Origin: JACMLD01 sp044227095
GTDB taxonomy: Bacteria > Bacteroidota > Bacteroidia > Chitinophagales > Chitinophagaceae
Reading direction: 5' to 3'
DNA: 64,000 nt
Assembly (NCBI GenBank): GCA_044227095.1
Contig: JBGAFV010000001.1
Location: 62,001-126,000 of the forward strand
Of this stretch, positions 36,401 to 45,400 are shown in pieces (position 1 is the stretch's first letter; the number at the start of each line of letters is the position of its first letter). A program made the position numbers and the translations under genes. The notes beneath the pieces were generated by a model. That model ran no database searches and was not told where the DNA came from. It saw only the letters and a list, made by a program, of their open reading frames with translations.

Positions 36401-39400
36401 TACATCTGGTTGCCGCATTTTTCCATTTTCAGGTGCAGGCATAGCATGCTCTTTTTCTCCTGCACCATCTCCTTCCTTTTTACCCTTTTTATCTTTCTCT
36501 TTTCCATCTTTCTTTTCTGATCCTTCTTTGCCGTCCTTGCCTTCTTTTTTATTTTCCGCACCTCCTTTTTTATCAGTTTCTTCTTTCTTACCATCGCCTT
36601 GTTTTTGTTTTCCTTCTTCCGGCGCTTTCTCTCCTGGCTTTGTTTCTTTTGCCACACCGTCAGTTGCTTCACCTTTTTTTTCAGTTGGAGCATTGGCCTG
36701 TCCTGTTACTTCTTTTTGCGGTTGCTTTGCAGCATCTTCCCCTTTATTTTTTTTGTCATCATCTTTTTTTTCTGCAGCTTCTTTTTCAGTTGAAGGAGCT
36801 TGTGCTTTGTCTTTGTCGGTTTTATCAGATTTCGATTGTTCAGTGGCGTTAGGTTTTTCTACTGTTTCTGCAACCTGGCTTAATGCTGCAGCAGGATTGT
36901 TGGCCACTTCCTTTTTATCTGTTACAGTTTTTATATTCTCCTCGGGCTTTACTGGCAATGGTGTTGCAGTTTTTTTTGCTGCATCGTTGTCTTTAGTTTT
37001 TGCGTCTGTACTTTTGCTATCAACTGCATTGCCCGGTAAATTTGTTTTTGTTTCTGGTTGTTTACTTACCACATTTTCTTCCTGTGCTTTTTCAAGATTT
37101 GATTTCTTACTTTCTGTGTCCTTAGGTTCTTCCACTTCGCCTTCTACATCCATTTGTTTTCTTTGGGCTGATGAAGGAGCTGTGGTAGCAGGTGCCTGCA
37201 ATTCAATTTCCTCCTTAAGAATATCGATATCCGATTTTCTTACTGTCTTGTGATTGAAAGCAAAAGCATCTATGCGTTTTAATTTCACCGGTACAGGATC
37301 TTTTGCCATCATTATCTCAGTTCTGAAATCTTCAAACTGAATCTGTTCCACATCAGAGAATTGCTCTTCAAGAATTTGATTGATATCGTTGCTTAATTCC
37401 GGCGTAGCCTTTTGCATTTGCCTGCGTAAATCAGAAGCATACTGGTACATGTCTACGCTGGCTTTAGAATTTCTTTTTGCATCCAGTTTAGATCTTATTT
37501 CTTTTCGCAAAGCAATCCTTGCCAATTCTTCGCGGCTCGGCTTGGGCCTAGAATCTGAATCGCCCACCTGTGACAGTAAATCCTTTTCACTTCCTTTTCC
37601 AAATGCAGGATCAAGAGTTATACTCTTCATGTCTATTCCTTCAAGTTTGCCTGCATCGTTAAACTTGAGCGGTACTGTTACACCAAGTCCATACTGGCTG
37701 AGATCAAATTTCTTTTCAATAGAACCGAGTTCATATGTATAGACAGTAACCCTGCTCACCAATAAATTAAGTTCTACCAGTATAAGCCCGGTTAATTTTG
37801 CATATGCTTCGGGGATAGCTTTTAAACTTGCAGATGCTTCTTCAATTGTAAGTCCTTTTGTAAGGTTCCAGTTGCCACTTGTTTTTGCTTCCAGTGGCAC
37901 GTTTATGCCAAAACCTAACGTTCCTTTACCATTAAGGCTTACAGCTGCAATAGCTACTTCTACACCTATACCAATCGTTACACTCAATTCAATTTTTGCA
38001 TTAGCAGTTGATGTAAGTGATAAGCTTATGCCACCACCAAGTTTACCTTTTTGAAGATCATCCAGTTTAGATTTGGCAAGTGTAGTTTCAATATTAATAG
38101 TAAGCGGTTGCCAGTCAAAAACAAGATTTGCTTCTCCGCCAAACCTTAAGATTACAGCTAAAAAAGGAACACCTACTAACGGTACCGTTTGAGCGAAACT
38201 AAAAATGTTGAAATTCTTTTTAACCGCTTCAAATGGAGTTGCCTTAACAGACAACTTACCCCAAATCCATAATTCCCCATCCGGATCAAGCGCAGCAGAA
38301 ATAGAAGCATCCATTCCTTTTAAGAAAGTAATCTTTGCCGTTCCGGTTCCATAGATAGATAATTTAGAACCGTCTTTGCCAGCACCTGTTACTTTTCCAT
38401 CTGCATCTACCACACCATTGGTAACCCCAAGTGTAAGGCTGCCATCTATCATGCCCTTTTTATAGCCGAGGCCGCCTTCTATTTTAAATACTTCGTTATT
38501 ATAGCTAATGGTGAGTGGCTTAATTTCAAGTCCGGGCACTTTATTAAATACAGGAGTAGCCGTACCAGTTATATCCAGTGCATAGGCGCCATCTTTACGG
38601 TTAATGATAACCGTTGCATTTACATCTTTTACACCTGGCAGATCCTCTATTTTGGCTTTGGCCTTAAACTCAAAATTTCCTGAATCCTGGAATGCGGCAC
38701 TTAACTCCAGCTTTTTAAATTTTGGAATAGTTAAATCTGCACTGCCCTTGCCGGTAATTGTTTTGCCATCGTAGCTAATAGAAACATTTCCTGTTTCAAC
38801 AACCTTTATCAGTTCTTTTCCAAAAACAATGTCGCCGGTAACTTCCCATTTGCCATCATCCTTCTCTTTTGTATAGGTAAAACCTATTTCTGCTTTCTTA
38901 AATTTTTTGCTTTCTTCAAAAGTAAATTTGCCCTGCATTCCAAATGCAGGTTTTTCATTTACAAAAGCGCTTACATTGCCTTTACCTACATTCTTAAGAC
39001 TAAAACCAACATCTCCGCTTACAGCAAATTTTTTAGCGGAACTTGCAGAAAAACTCAGGGAACAATAATCAAGGCTGAAAGGTTTTGGAAATCTTCCTTC
39101 CTGCTTTAATAAATCAACTGCAATAGTTCCGGTAATAATAAATTCACCACCAGCTAATTCAATAGTAAGCAGTGCTCCTTGCAATAATTTCGGCGTTGGC
39201 TTTATAACACCCGAAGCAGTAAAGCCTGTATGTGGAGAAAAATCTACTTCAGACCATTCTATCGGGCTCATGGCTTTAATGCCTTTAAAAACACTTTTCA
39301 TTAACCCGGCATAACCTTCTGTTTTAACCTTATACCTGTCTTTGCTTTCTTTTTGAAAACTTAAGTTCTTGTCGGGGTTTTCAGAGTCAAGTACACCATT

Positions 39401-40981
39401 ATCGTCTTTAACAACATTCTTTAGCGTTATTGATTTAAGTTCATTGTTTTCAAACTTAATTGTCATTACACTGTTGTCAAGATCTTTCGACACAAGAAAA
39501 CCTCCGCCTTTCTGCGATGTTTTCAAAATAAACTTTCCTTCAGGTATATCGCCATCTGTTACTTTAATCAGCTTATCACTAAATGGTGTTTGGCCAGATG
39601 TAAGTTCAAAATTTGAAATTGACAATAAACTTCCGGGAACACTATCTGAAACACCAACAAGGTTATCGCAAAAAATATCGTACGATGCAGTGCTTTCGCT
39701 TAAATTGTCTACTATTCCCTCTATATTTTTTGTTTTGGAATAATAATCTGCAATCTTGCTGTAATAAGATTTCATTCGCCCCAATATTTCCTGTCCAACA
39801 TCTATATTGCTTTTTGCATCAAGCAATATAAGGTTGCTGATTACATCCACATCATGATTACCGCCTGCTATCTGCCAATCCACTTTATGTTCTATCTGGA
39901 AGGCGATTGGTTTACCATCAAGCCCCCAAAACGGTACTACAATTTCTTTTGCTATCTGTTCTACCGTACCACGCACACCAACACCCGTACTATTAACAAG
40001 TGCAAGCTGGTATTCCGGCCCCTTAATCTGTTGCTTATCGATAATATTGTTAAGTACAGCAGTAACTTTTGGCAATGCTTCCTTACGCCATACACTTGCC
40101 TGTTTTGTTTTACGTTCTGTATTTGGTTTTTGAAAAGGTGGTGCTGCCAATGATTCGTTGCCTGCGCTATCCTTGGTAACAAAAGGCCCAACGTATTGCT
40201 TTGTAGGGAAGTCTTTAAAATGAAAAGCAACTTTACCGTTTTCTTTTGAAATGCTTCCTTCTTTTGTAGAGCCCAATGCTTTTAGCGCAGCATCATCCAT
40301 GTCTTTAATGTTGAGCTTTTTAGTCTCATCTTTCTGAATGTCGGGCATCCGGTTAACAGATGATTGCTCTCCCTGCTGCTGTATGGTATGCGTAAGTTCA
40401 TGAGCAAGCAGGTGCCTGCCCTTTTCACTTTTCGTATCAAACTTTCCTTCATTAAAATAAATATCAGAACCGTGGGTAAATGCCTGTGCATGTAGTTCAT
40501 TGCTCATGCCTGATGCTTCAGGATCTGTGTGAATGCGAACATCTTTAAAGTCATGCCCAAATGCATTGCCCATAGCAGATTGTTCGTGCGAAGGCAAAGA
40601 ACTTCCTTTACCCTTCTGACTGCTTAGCCTGCTTTGCAATGAAGGCTGAACAGTTGCAGATCCGCTGCCAGCGGGCTTGCGATGAATTCCTGGTTTTACT
40701 TCAGGCTCTTCTTCGCTTTCAAAAATTGCTTTCTTTTGTACGGTGTTGGATGTAAGTTGATTTTTACCGTTTCCTGCATTACTATCCTTTCCATTCTTCT
40801 CCGCATTAATTACATGGTCTGCGGTTTCGTCTGCTTCCTTTTCATAAGGATCATCTACTTCACCAACGGTTAATTTGCATTGAATGGCCGACATGGAAGT
40901 ATCATGCTCACTTTCCTGCGAAAAATAAGGCACATGCTCCCTTTTAGGTGCAGTTGATTTTGTAGTTTGTGTGCTCTTCAC
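33434..40981 (-). CDS. Giant eCIS-core (DUF4157) putative toxin/cargo
   Basis: The product is 2515 residues. In order: an eCIS-core domain with HExxH 'AHELTHTIQQQ' (about 192-202); an HNH-like patch at about 363-400 ('IEHKVDWQIAGG', then 'NLILLD'); a long beta-rich section (about 430-1130); a Lys/Glu-rich low-complexity linker (about 1260-1510); and a helical, coiled-coil-like section (about 1570-2045). These are followed by a hydrophobic cluster of two to three membrane spans (about 2055-2125), a Pro/Gly-rich hinge, and a C-terminal domain with 'GHHAWPKVLGG' (about 2370), which resembles GHH-type HNH/endonuclease VII toxins. The layout is that of a delivered toxin: loading signal, translocation part, warhead. 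It follows the tape-measure gene and precedes the candidate immunity gene. Nuclease activity is inferred. Confidence 0.75.
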   Translation of the reverse strand: MKSTQTTKSTAPKREHVPYFSQESEHDTSMSAIQCKLTVGEVDDPYEKEADETADHVINAEKNGKDSNAGNGKNQLTSNTVQKKAIFESEEEPEVKPGIHRKPAGSGSATVQPSLQSRLSSQKGKGSSLPSHEQSAMGNAFGHDFKDVRIHTDPEASGMSNELHAQAFTHGSDIYFNEGKFDTKSEKGRHLLAHELTHTIQQQGEQSSVNRMPDIQKDETKKLNIKDMDDAALKALGSTKEGSISKENGKVAFHFKDFPTKQYVGPFVTKDSAGNESLAAPPFQKPNTERKTKQASVWRKEALPKVTAVLNNIIDKQQIKGPEYQLALVNSTGVGVRGTVEQIAKEIVVPFWGLDGKPIAFQIEHKVDWQIAGGNHDVDVISNLILLDAKSNIDVGQEILGRMKSYYSKIADYYSKTKNIEGIVDNLSESTASYDIFCDNLVGVSDSVPGSLLSISNFELTSGQTPFSDKLIKVTDGDIPEGKFILKTSQKGGGFLVSKDLDNSVMTIKFENNELKSITLKNVVKDDNGVLDSENPDKNLSFQKESKDRYKVKTEGYAGLMKSVFKGIKAMSPIEWSEVDFSPHTGFTASGVIKPTPKLLQGALLTIELAGGEFIITGTIAVDLLKQEGRFPKPFSLDYCSLSFSASSAKKFAVSGDVGFSLKNVGKGNVSAFVNEKPAFGMQGKFTFEESKKFKKAEIGFTYTKEKDDGKWEVTGDIVFGKELIKVVETGNVSISYDGKTITGKGSADLTIPKFKKLELSAAFQDSGNFEFKAKAKIEDLPGVKDVNATVIINRKDGAYALDITGTATPVFNKVPGLEIKPLTISYNNEVFKIEGGLGYKKGMIDGSLTLGVTNGVVDADGKVTGAGKDGSKLSIYGTGTAKITFLKGMDASISAALDPDGELWIWGKLSVKATPFEAVKKNFNIFSFAQTVPLVGVPFLAVILRFGGEANLVFDWQPLTINIETTLAKSKLDDLQKGKLGGGISLSLTSTANAKIELSVTIGIGVEVAIAAVSLNGKGTLGFGINVPLEAKTSGNWNLTKGLTIEEASASLKAIPEAYAKLTGLILVELNLLVSRVTVYTYELGSIEKKFDLSQYGLGVTVPLKFNDAGKLEGIDMKSITLDPAFGKGSEKDLLSQVGDSDSRPKPSREELARIALRKEIRSKLDAKRNSKASVDMYQYASDLRRQMQKATPELSNDINQILEEQFSDVEQIQFEDFRTEIMMAKDPVPVKLKRIDAFAFNHKTVRKSDIDILKEEIELQAPATTAPSSAQRKQMDVEGEVEEPKDTESKKSNLEKAQEENVVSKQPETKTNLPGNAVDSKSTDAKTKDNDAAKKTATPLPVKPEENIKTVTDKKEVANNPAAALSQVAETVEKPNATEQSKSDKTDKDKAQAPSTEKEAAEKKDDDKKNKGEDAAKQPQKEVTGQANAPTEKKGEATDGVAKETKPGEKAPEEGKQKQGDGKKEETDKKGGAENKKEGKDGKEGSEKKDGKEKDKKGKKEGDGAGEKEHAMPAPENGKMRQPDVAAQINNEFHAMPSLASLLQKPGTEEKAKDEPATSDVSVQRMPDKGGDSKDQQEELRESTIKSVTESGERALMNINDEVNAQQAEIAQNASAVKAEAMGNVQSAILETRNKFATAREQVNNVITSGELMLGADLAVKTALVIINGTETKTKITELFANERLQIDDAVNEGLLKTTNMRNQYSQQASTVIDGQVASAITRGEQKASTFPDTERGREQKSAARGVAKDTSKEIAIRKQEVIGAIDEVIAPIPDEFVKKGEEAKTGLDQPVTDLLTQTDAQVIQVTGQLNTINQQALAQLQSLRTAVNAELTSLEEDAVLKLQAMLPAIEMQVSVAVTTSIAAFEAARTAVSAQLNQKITEAQQLLKDTPSPDKAGMMAFGNAMNLFFSGTSTEIASLLAEAGLQMQEETGAIADQVNESISILLSGSDKALSQLQQTVAATVMGLFTQQMVLTETAQASLAAAFTDVTGQITSELAKTIDKLKQGFQKTLTDVEGKIQEKVTEGLSKNDEALAEMDGKMDEAASDAAWDYDHPILSAVGSVLSFIAGLVAGLLLILVLVVAFIVAIKLLIIGLVALGISLVVAEIIGAIVGLAFLAYGVYNAYQARTARGEGGGFGTFISSIGDVTGISSVYHGLTDEGLSAFDRGFKIGEGIGTIGSFFLGRKIDAAVSKGLPPGLANPGRVVNPFEGETGGGGGKGGGDWNVTPIEKAYEYRAARAAKSSQSPGGTRASAANDAPYTASDAYKLDPAVDPVVEPQPAPQPVPEPGTGTNPATEPYAGSTKVGVGGASASSGVRESIKSKTKKKEKDEEEEDQKSIYKFENNVVYDGRKGNFTYSKTHKGASYRKEGHHAWPKVLGGPADQPLVNMIYSIHQSEIHYGWSPAGSPFPAIYGTIYSFLDTQINSSPVYGDGKGGMNVLQGRRLTHTGGKNSGNQLLIDAMEAGTATAKRLARFVWSLLSTYYGEFAQYSDPAMPVSFYEKGLDKSFNDITS

Positions 40982-40988
40982 ATAAATT

Positions 40989-42410
40989 TTATTGCCATTC
41001 TACTTTCAATATTTTTGGCATCCAGCCAAACCTGATAATACTTATGCTCCATGGCAGGTATTGCATTAGCACATCCATCGGCCCTAATTCCACCTGCAAA
41101 CGGATCTCTTCAGTTTTTTCTGCTAATAATTTACCAGGCCTTTGCAAAAATGTTTCCCTTAATGCCGCAACAGAAGTATTTTTTAAAATCGCCCAGCGGG
41201 CAATTACTTCAGCAAGCAATTCATCTGCTTCCTGCTTTTCATTATCGGTTAATAAAATTTCCGGTTCTATTGGCTCGTCTAACGGTACACCACATAGTAT
41301 TTTGGCCATTACCCAATCGCACTCATTACCTTTTTCTGCACCAGTAACCAGGTATTGAAGAAGGCTTAGTGCTTTTTGCCTGCAATTTTCATTTACAAAA
41401 ACATTATTTTCCAGCAAATCAAGTGATCTAAAAAAATATTCAAGAAAGGGATGAAGGATAACAATGCCTGCATTTGCTGTAAAAATGCCTCCTTCAGGCA
41501 AGCTGTCTTTTGTGTTAATTGTTATACTATTTTTTTCTTCGCCGGTCTTCTTCTCTGCAGAGCGAGGTAAGATGGCAAGTTCTTTCTGTCTTTTCCGGAG
41601 CGGTTGCTCAAATGCTGCCAGTAGTTTATTAACCGGCAAATGACGTATCAATAATTCTATTTCCTGCAATTGTAATTTCGGAATAACCGCCATTGCAATA
41701 ATTTCATTATCGGAAACAGATTCGTTTGTTGCTGCATAAAAAATAACAGCTTCCCATACAATGCGTCTCAGCTTAATAAATTCCAAAGACGACTGGTTGG
41801 CATAATGACGGGGATAAACCGTCTCTGCTATACGCTCTACTATTTCATTTAACCTTTCCTGGTTTTTTGCTGAAAGCGTTTCTATAAGATGAATAAGAAA
41901 TTCACTATCATGCAAACGCACTATACGCACCAGCGCTTTGCTGTTATTTCTTACAAGTGCCCTTAATAATTGAATGGCTGCATGATCTGTTGCAAAAGCT
42001 TTCAGCACATGGCCGTACCAGCCTTCGTTAATTTTACCTGCATTCCATGGCAGATAACCATGCTGCATATAATACAGCCATTGCCGGGCAATACCAATTT
42101 GCAGCGCAACAGGCTTTTGTTTTGCCTGTCGGGTTATCAATACTTCTTTTAATTGTTTATACAATTGATCATGGAGTTGCAATGGGAACTGCTGTTTGTT
42201 GAAAGCTTCTGATCCAATAAATCCAAGATCCAGTTCAAGGCGATCTATTTGTACAAGATCCTCCCCGGGTGATAATTCGTTGAAAGTTTTTTCAAGTACA
42301 GGAAGTATATGCTGATAAAATATTGCACTCATGCGGTGTTGCAGCCCGAAAGCCTCCGATTGATTGTCGGTAACCAAATCAATAACCTGCGTTTTGATTA
42401 CATGCCGCAT
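40989..42410 (-). CDS. eCIS tape-measure protein (Afp14-like)
   Basis: The 473-residue protein opens with 'HVIKTQVIDLVTDNQSEAFGLQHRMS' pattern and 'IDRLELDLGFI', the signature of the CIS tape-measure family (PF19268, from memory). Helices dominate ('YKQLKEVLITRQ', 'LIETLSAKNQERLNEIVERI'), and the C-terminus holds the conserved 'NAGIVILHPFLEYFFRSLDLL' and 'QYLPWSISIIRFGWMPKIL' segments. Such proteins set tail length by spanning the tube lumen. Other family members are longer, so this one may predict a short tail. The gene lies between the Afp12-like protein (2-base gap) and the toxin gene (7-base gap), the usual Afp order. Confidence 0.85.
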   Translation of the reverse strand: MRHVIKTQVIDLVTDNQSEAFGLQHRMSAIFYQHILPVLEKTFNELSPGEDLVQIDRLELDLGFIGSEAFNKQQFPLQLHDQLYKQLKEVLITRQAKQKPVALQIGIARQWLYYMQHGYLPWNAGKINEGWYGHVLKAFATDHAAIQLLRALVRNNSKALVRIVRLHDSEFLIHLIETLSAKNQERLNEIVERIAETVYPRHYANQSSLEFIKLRRIVWEAVIFYAATNESVSDNEIIAMAVIPKLQLQEIELLIRHLPVNKLLAAFEQPLRKRQKELAILPRSAEKKTGEEKNSITINTKDSLPEGGIFTANAGIVILHPFLEYFFRSLDLLENNVFVNENCRQKALSLLQYLVTGAEKGNECDWVMAKILCGVPLDEPIEPEILLTDNEKQEADELLAEVIARWAILKNTSVAALRETFLQRPGKLLAEKTEEIRLQVELGPMDVLMQYLPWSISIIRFGWMPKILKVEWQ

Positions 42411-42412
42411 AA

Positions 42413-45400
42413 CTACTTTTTAAATAGTTTTTTTACTTCCTGCAGATAAGGTTTTTTATCTGCTTGCAATACCTCATCTCCTTTCCATGTTTTGTATTCG
42501 GGGAGCAATTGCTTATCGTCCAGTTTCAGGAACAATTCTTTAAGATGGCCTTTTTGTTGTTCTACGTTTTCCTTTAGCACAGCAACATCGAGGTATTGCC
42601 ATAGCAATGCTTTCACCAGGATTTTCTTTTCGTTCATGTTAAGCCTTCGTTGGCTTTCAGCATTTGTTTTATTGGCAATTATATTTTTTATAAGGCTGTT
42701 GAAATTTTCAAACTCATGGTTGGGATTACGTGTAAATGCCAATGCCTGTTCAGCAATAGTATTTTTAGAATCGGCTGCAATAGCTTTTATCTCGTCGAAA
42801 TACTTTGAAAAACGTTCGTCCAATTTTCGTTCTGCTTCCAATTCATCTAAAGCTTCATCTGCAGCAGGTATACCATCCTCTTCCAATACTTCATGTGCAA
42901 TATTGGTTACTGGTTTCGCTTGTTGTTGATCTTCACGGCAAATGGGTTTCCAGCAATAGAGATCATTAATGGCATTTGTATAATCGTAAGGAGAACTTTC
43001 AACAACTTTAGTATGCCTGCCACATGGATCACTTGCCTGTCCATCATCAATACAAGGAATACAATCTTCGCATTCAAAACATTCAAAAGGATGTTTGAAA
43101 AGGAAACCAATAAGCGTACATGCAGGATCGTAATCGGTGCAAACTTTTTTACCTGCAAGCCATCTTCTCCAGTCATGAAATATTTTCTCGAAGAAACAAA
43201 GCTCACGTGGCGTAACCCATAATACACGCAACATAATATGTGCAGGAAGCTCGCTGTAAAGTCTTTGCTCAAGCATCATCCTGTTCTCCGGTTGCCTGAA
43301 GCGTTCTGGCCATGCAGGCAAGAAAGCCGTGGCTATAAAAGAATACGGATCTTCACCCGGAACAAAACAATATTTCTTATCCTTCTCACACGGATCATCT
43401 GATTGCACAGGCCATACAAACCTGCAACGTGTATAGGCATCACATGGTTCAATTACGCACTTGCAATCGCCATCAACACAATGCGGCCTTAACAGGATAT
43501 GTTCTACAAGGTGCATGCCTTCAGCATTGATCAGTTTTTTTGAACGCTGCACAGCATCACATGCTTTTGCTGCACTTATATAACATTGCGGGTTAAATGC
43601 TATGATATCATTACAACAATGTTTGTCCCTTTTTTCTTCGCAACTGCAATAGAATTTTATTCCGTATGGCCCGCATTCACAATCATACACACCATAATAA
43701 TTGCTTACATCTGTAAGGCACCTCATCTCCTCCAGGAAAAACCGGTAAGCTTCTTCCTTGCTGCGGAAACAACAATCGCTTACCCAGCCTGTACAACAAC
43801 AGTCAATGCATTCATCGTCCTTCTGTTCTTCACAACCAGATGTTGGATATGGAGGCAATTCACTTCCGCATGTATCGTCAAATTTTATTTCTACATAAAA
43901 TTTCTCCGTACCATTTAGCATCTTGCTAAATACCGGCGATGATTTTGGCCCTTCACCATTTTCAAGTTTGGCTAAAAGATCTTTTGCAGCGTTTACAAGT
44001 TTCATAATAGCCGCGTCACGGCTTGCTGCAGTATCATAAGTACATGGATGCTGCAAACCTGTATTACCACAGCTTACAACAAAAGTGTGACAACAATCGT
44101 GGCGAAGTGTCTGAAAACCGCCTTCTGTTTGCGAAGCGCAAATAAATTTCTCTACGCCCTCTTTGCCCCATGCTTCAGCAGCAGTTGCAAAACGATCTTT
44201 GCTCACTGCCATTATCTCACGTATATACAAGCGCCAAGAGCAATCACATTCATCGTGTGCAATATGATAATTCCCCTTGTAATGAAGCAGATCCAGGAAA
44301 TGCCTGAAATGAAACAGCGCTTCATTAAGCGAAGTGAAATACTCCTGGCTTATCCAATAACCTGTTTTGCCATCATCTGTACCATATTTGTAGTAATAAA
44401 CATTAGGTTCCATTTCACCTGCACAACAATCGCAACATGCTGGTTCAGGATTTGTACTATCCACATCGCTGCTGCAAACAAAATATTTTTTAAACTCGTC
44501 CGATTTTTTTCCAATTTGTTTTATAGGATAGCTATCGCTTAAGAGTGCTAATTGTTCTGCTGCATATTCATTGTTATAGCCAAACAATTTCATTGTTTCA
44601 TCTGGAATAAACACCAGTGCTGTTTCTTCTGAAGTAGTACCGCCATGAACTAATTTTTCCGTAAAACTTATTTGCTTGCCGTAATTATCAGTATCCGATG
44701 CCAGTTGCAGGATATTTACAAATTGAAGGTTAAATGCCTGTTGTGCTTCTTCAGGCGAAGTATAGCCGATTACACTTTCAAACAGAACCAACTCGTCACT
44801 GCCTGTAATATTAGGCTGATGTGTTTTAATAATAAAATGATACCAAAGACTGCCGTTTGCCTCTTTTCGCTCATTAATGTTATCTCCTCCGTAACAAATC
44901 TCAAGATAGTGTTCTCCGGCACGGAACCTTTTATACAATTCACGAATAGCCCTATCCCTATCCGCTTTCACAGAATAATCGCCAGGCAAAGCATACCATG
45001 CTTCATACTTGCTTTTATCTACCAACAGGTAACCATAGTTTCCACGCTGACTGGATGCATCTTTTACAATCATTGCATCAGCTTCAGTAGAAGTTTCATT
45101 ATTTCGTAAAGCAATAACGGCTTTCTTAGCAACCAGTAAATCATTGGCACTATCAATTACTCCGACACTTGGAATTTCAGCGCCTTCATATTTCATTAAC
45201 GGCGTGCCCGGATGTTTTTCATCTTTCAGTTCAATGCTATTCTCAGCAGTTGCTATAATCTTGTACTTTATTTTTTCATTGAACAATTCCTCAGCGCTGC
45301 GTCCCACTTCATTATAATCATTGTATTCACGCACACTGGTGAAAACCATTTCCTGTTTTTCATGTGGGTTGATTATATACCGGTATTTCCAGCGAACAGG

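Noticed and set aside
36387..37253. 288-residue + strand frame opposite the giant toxin
   Set aside because: It is the antisense of the Lys/Glu-rich low-complexity linker; the Ser/Phe-rich product has no family features and lies wholly inside a real gene.
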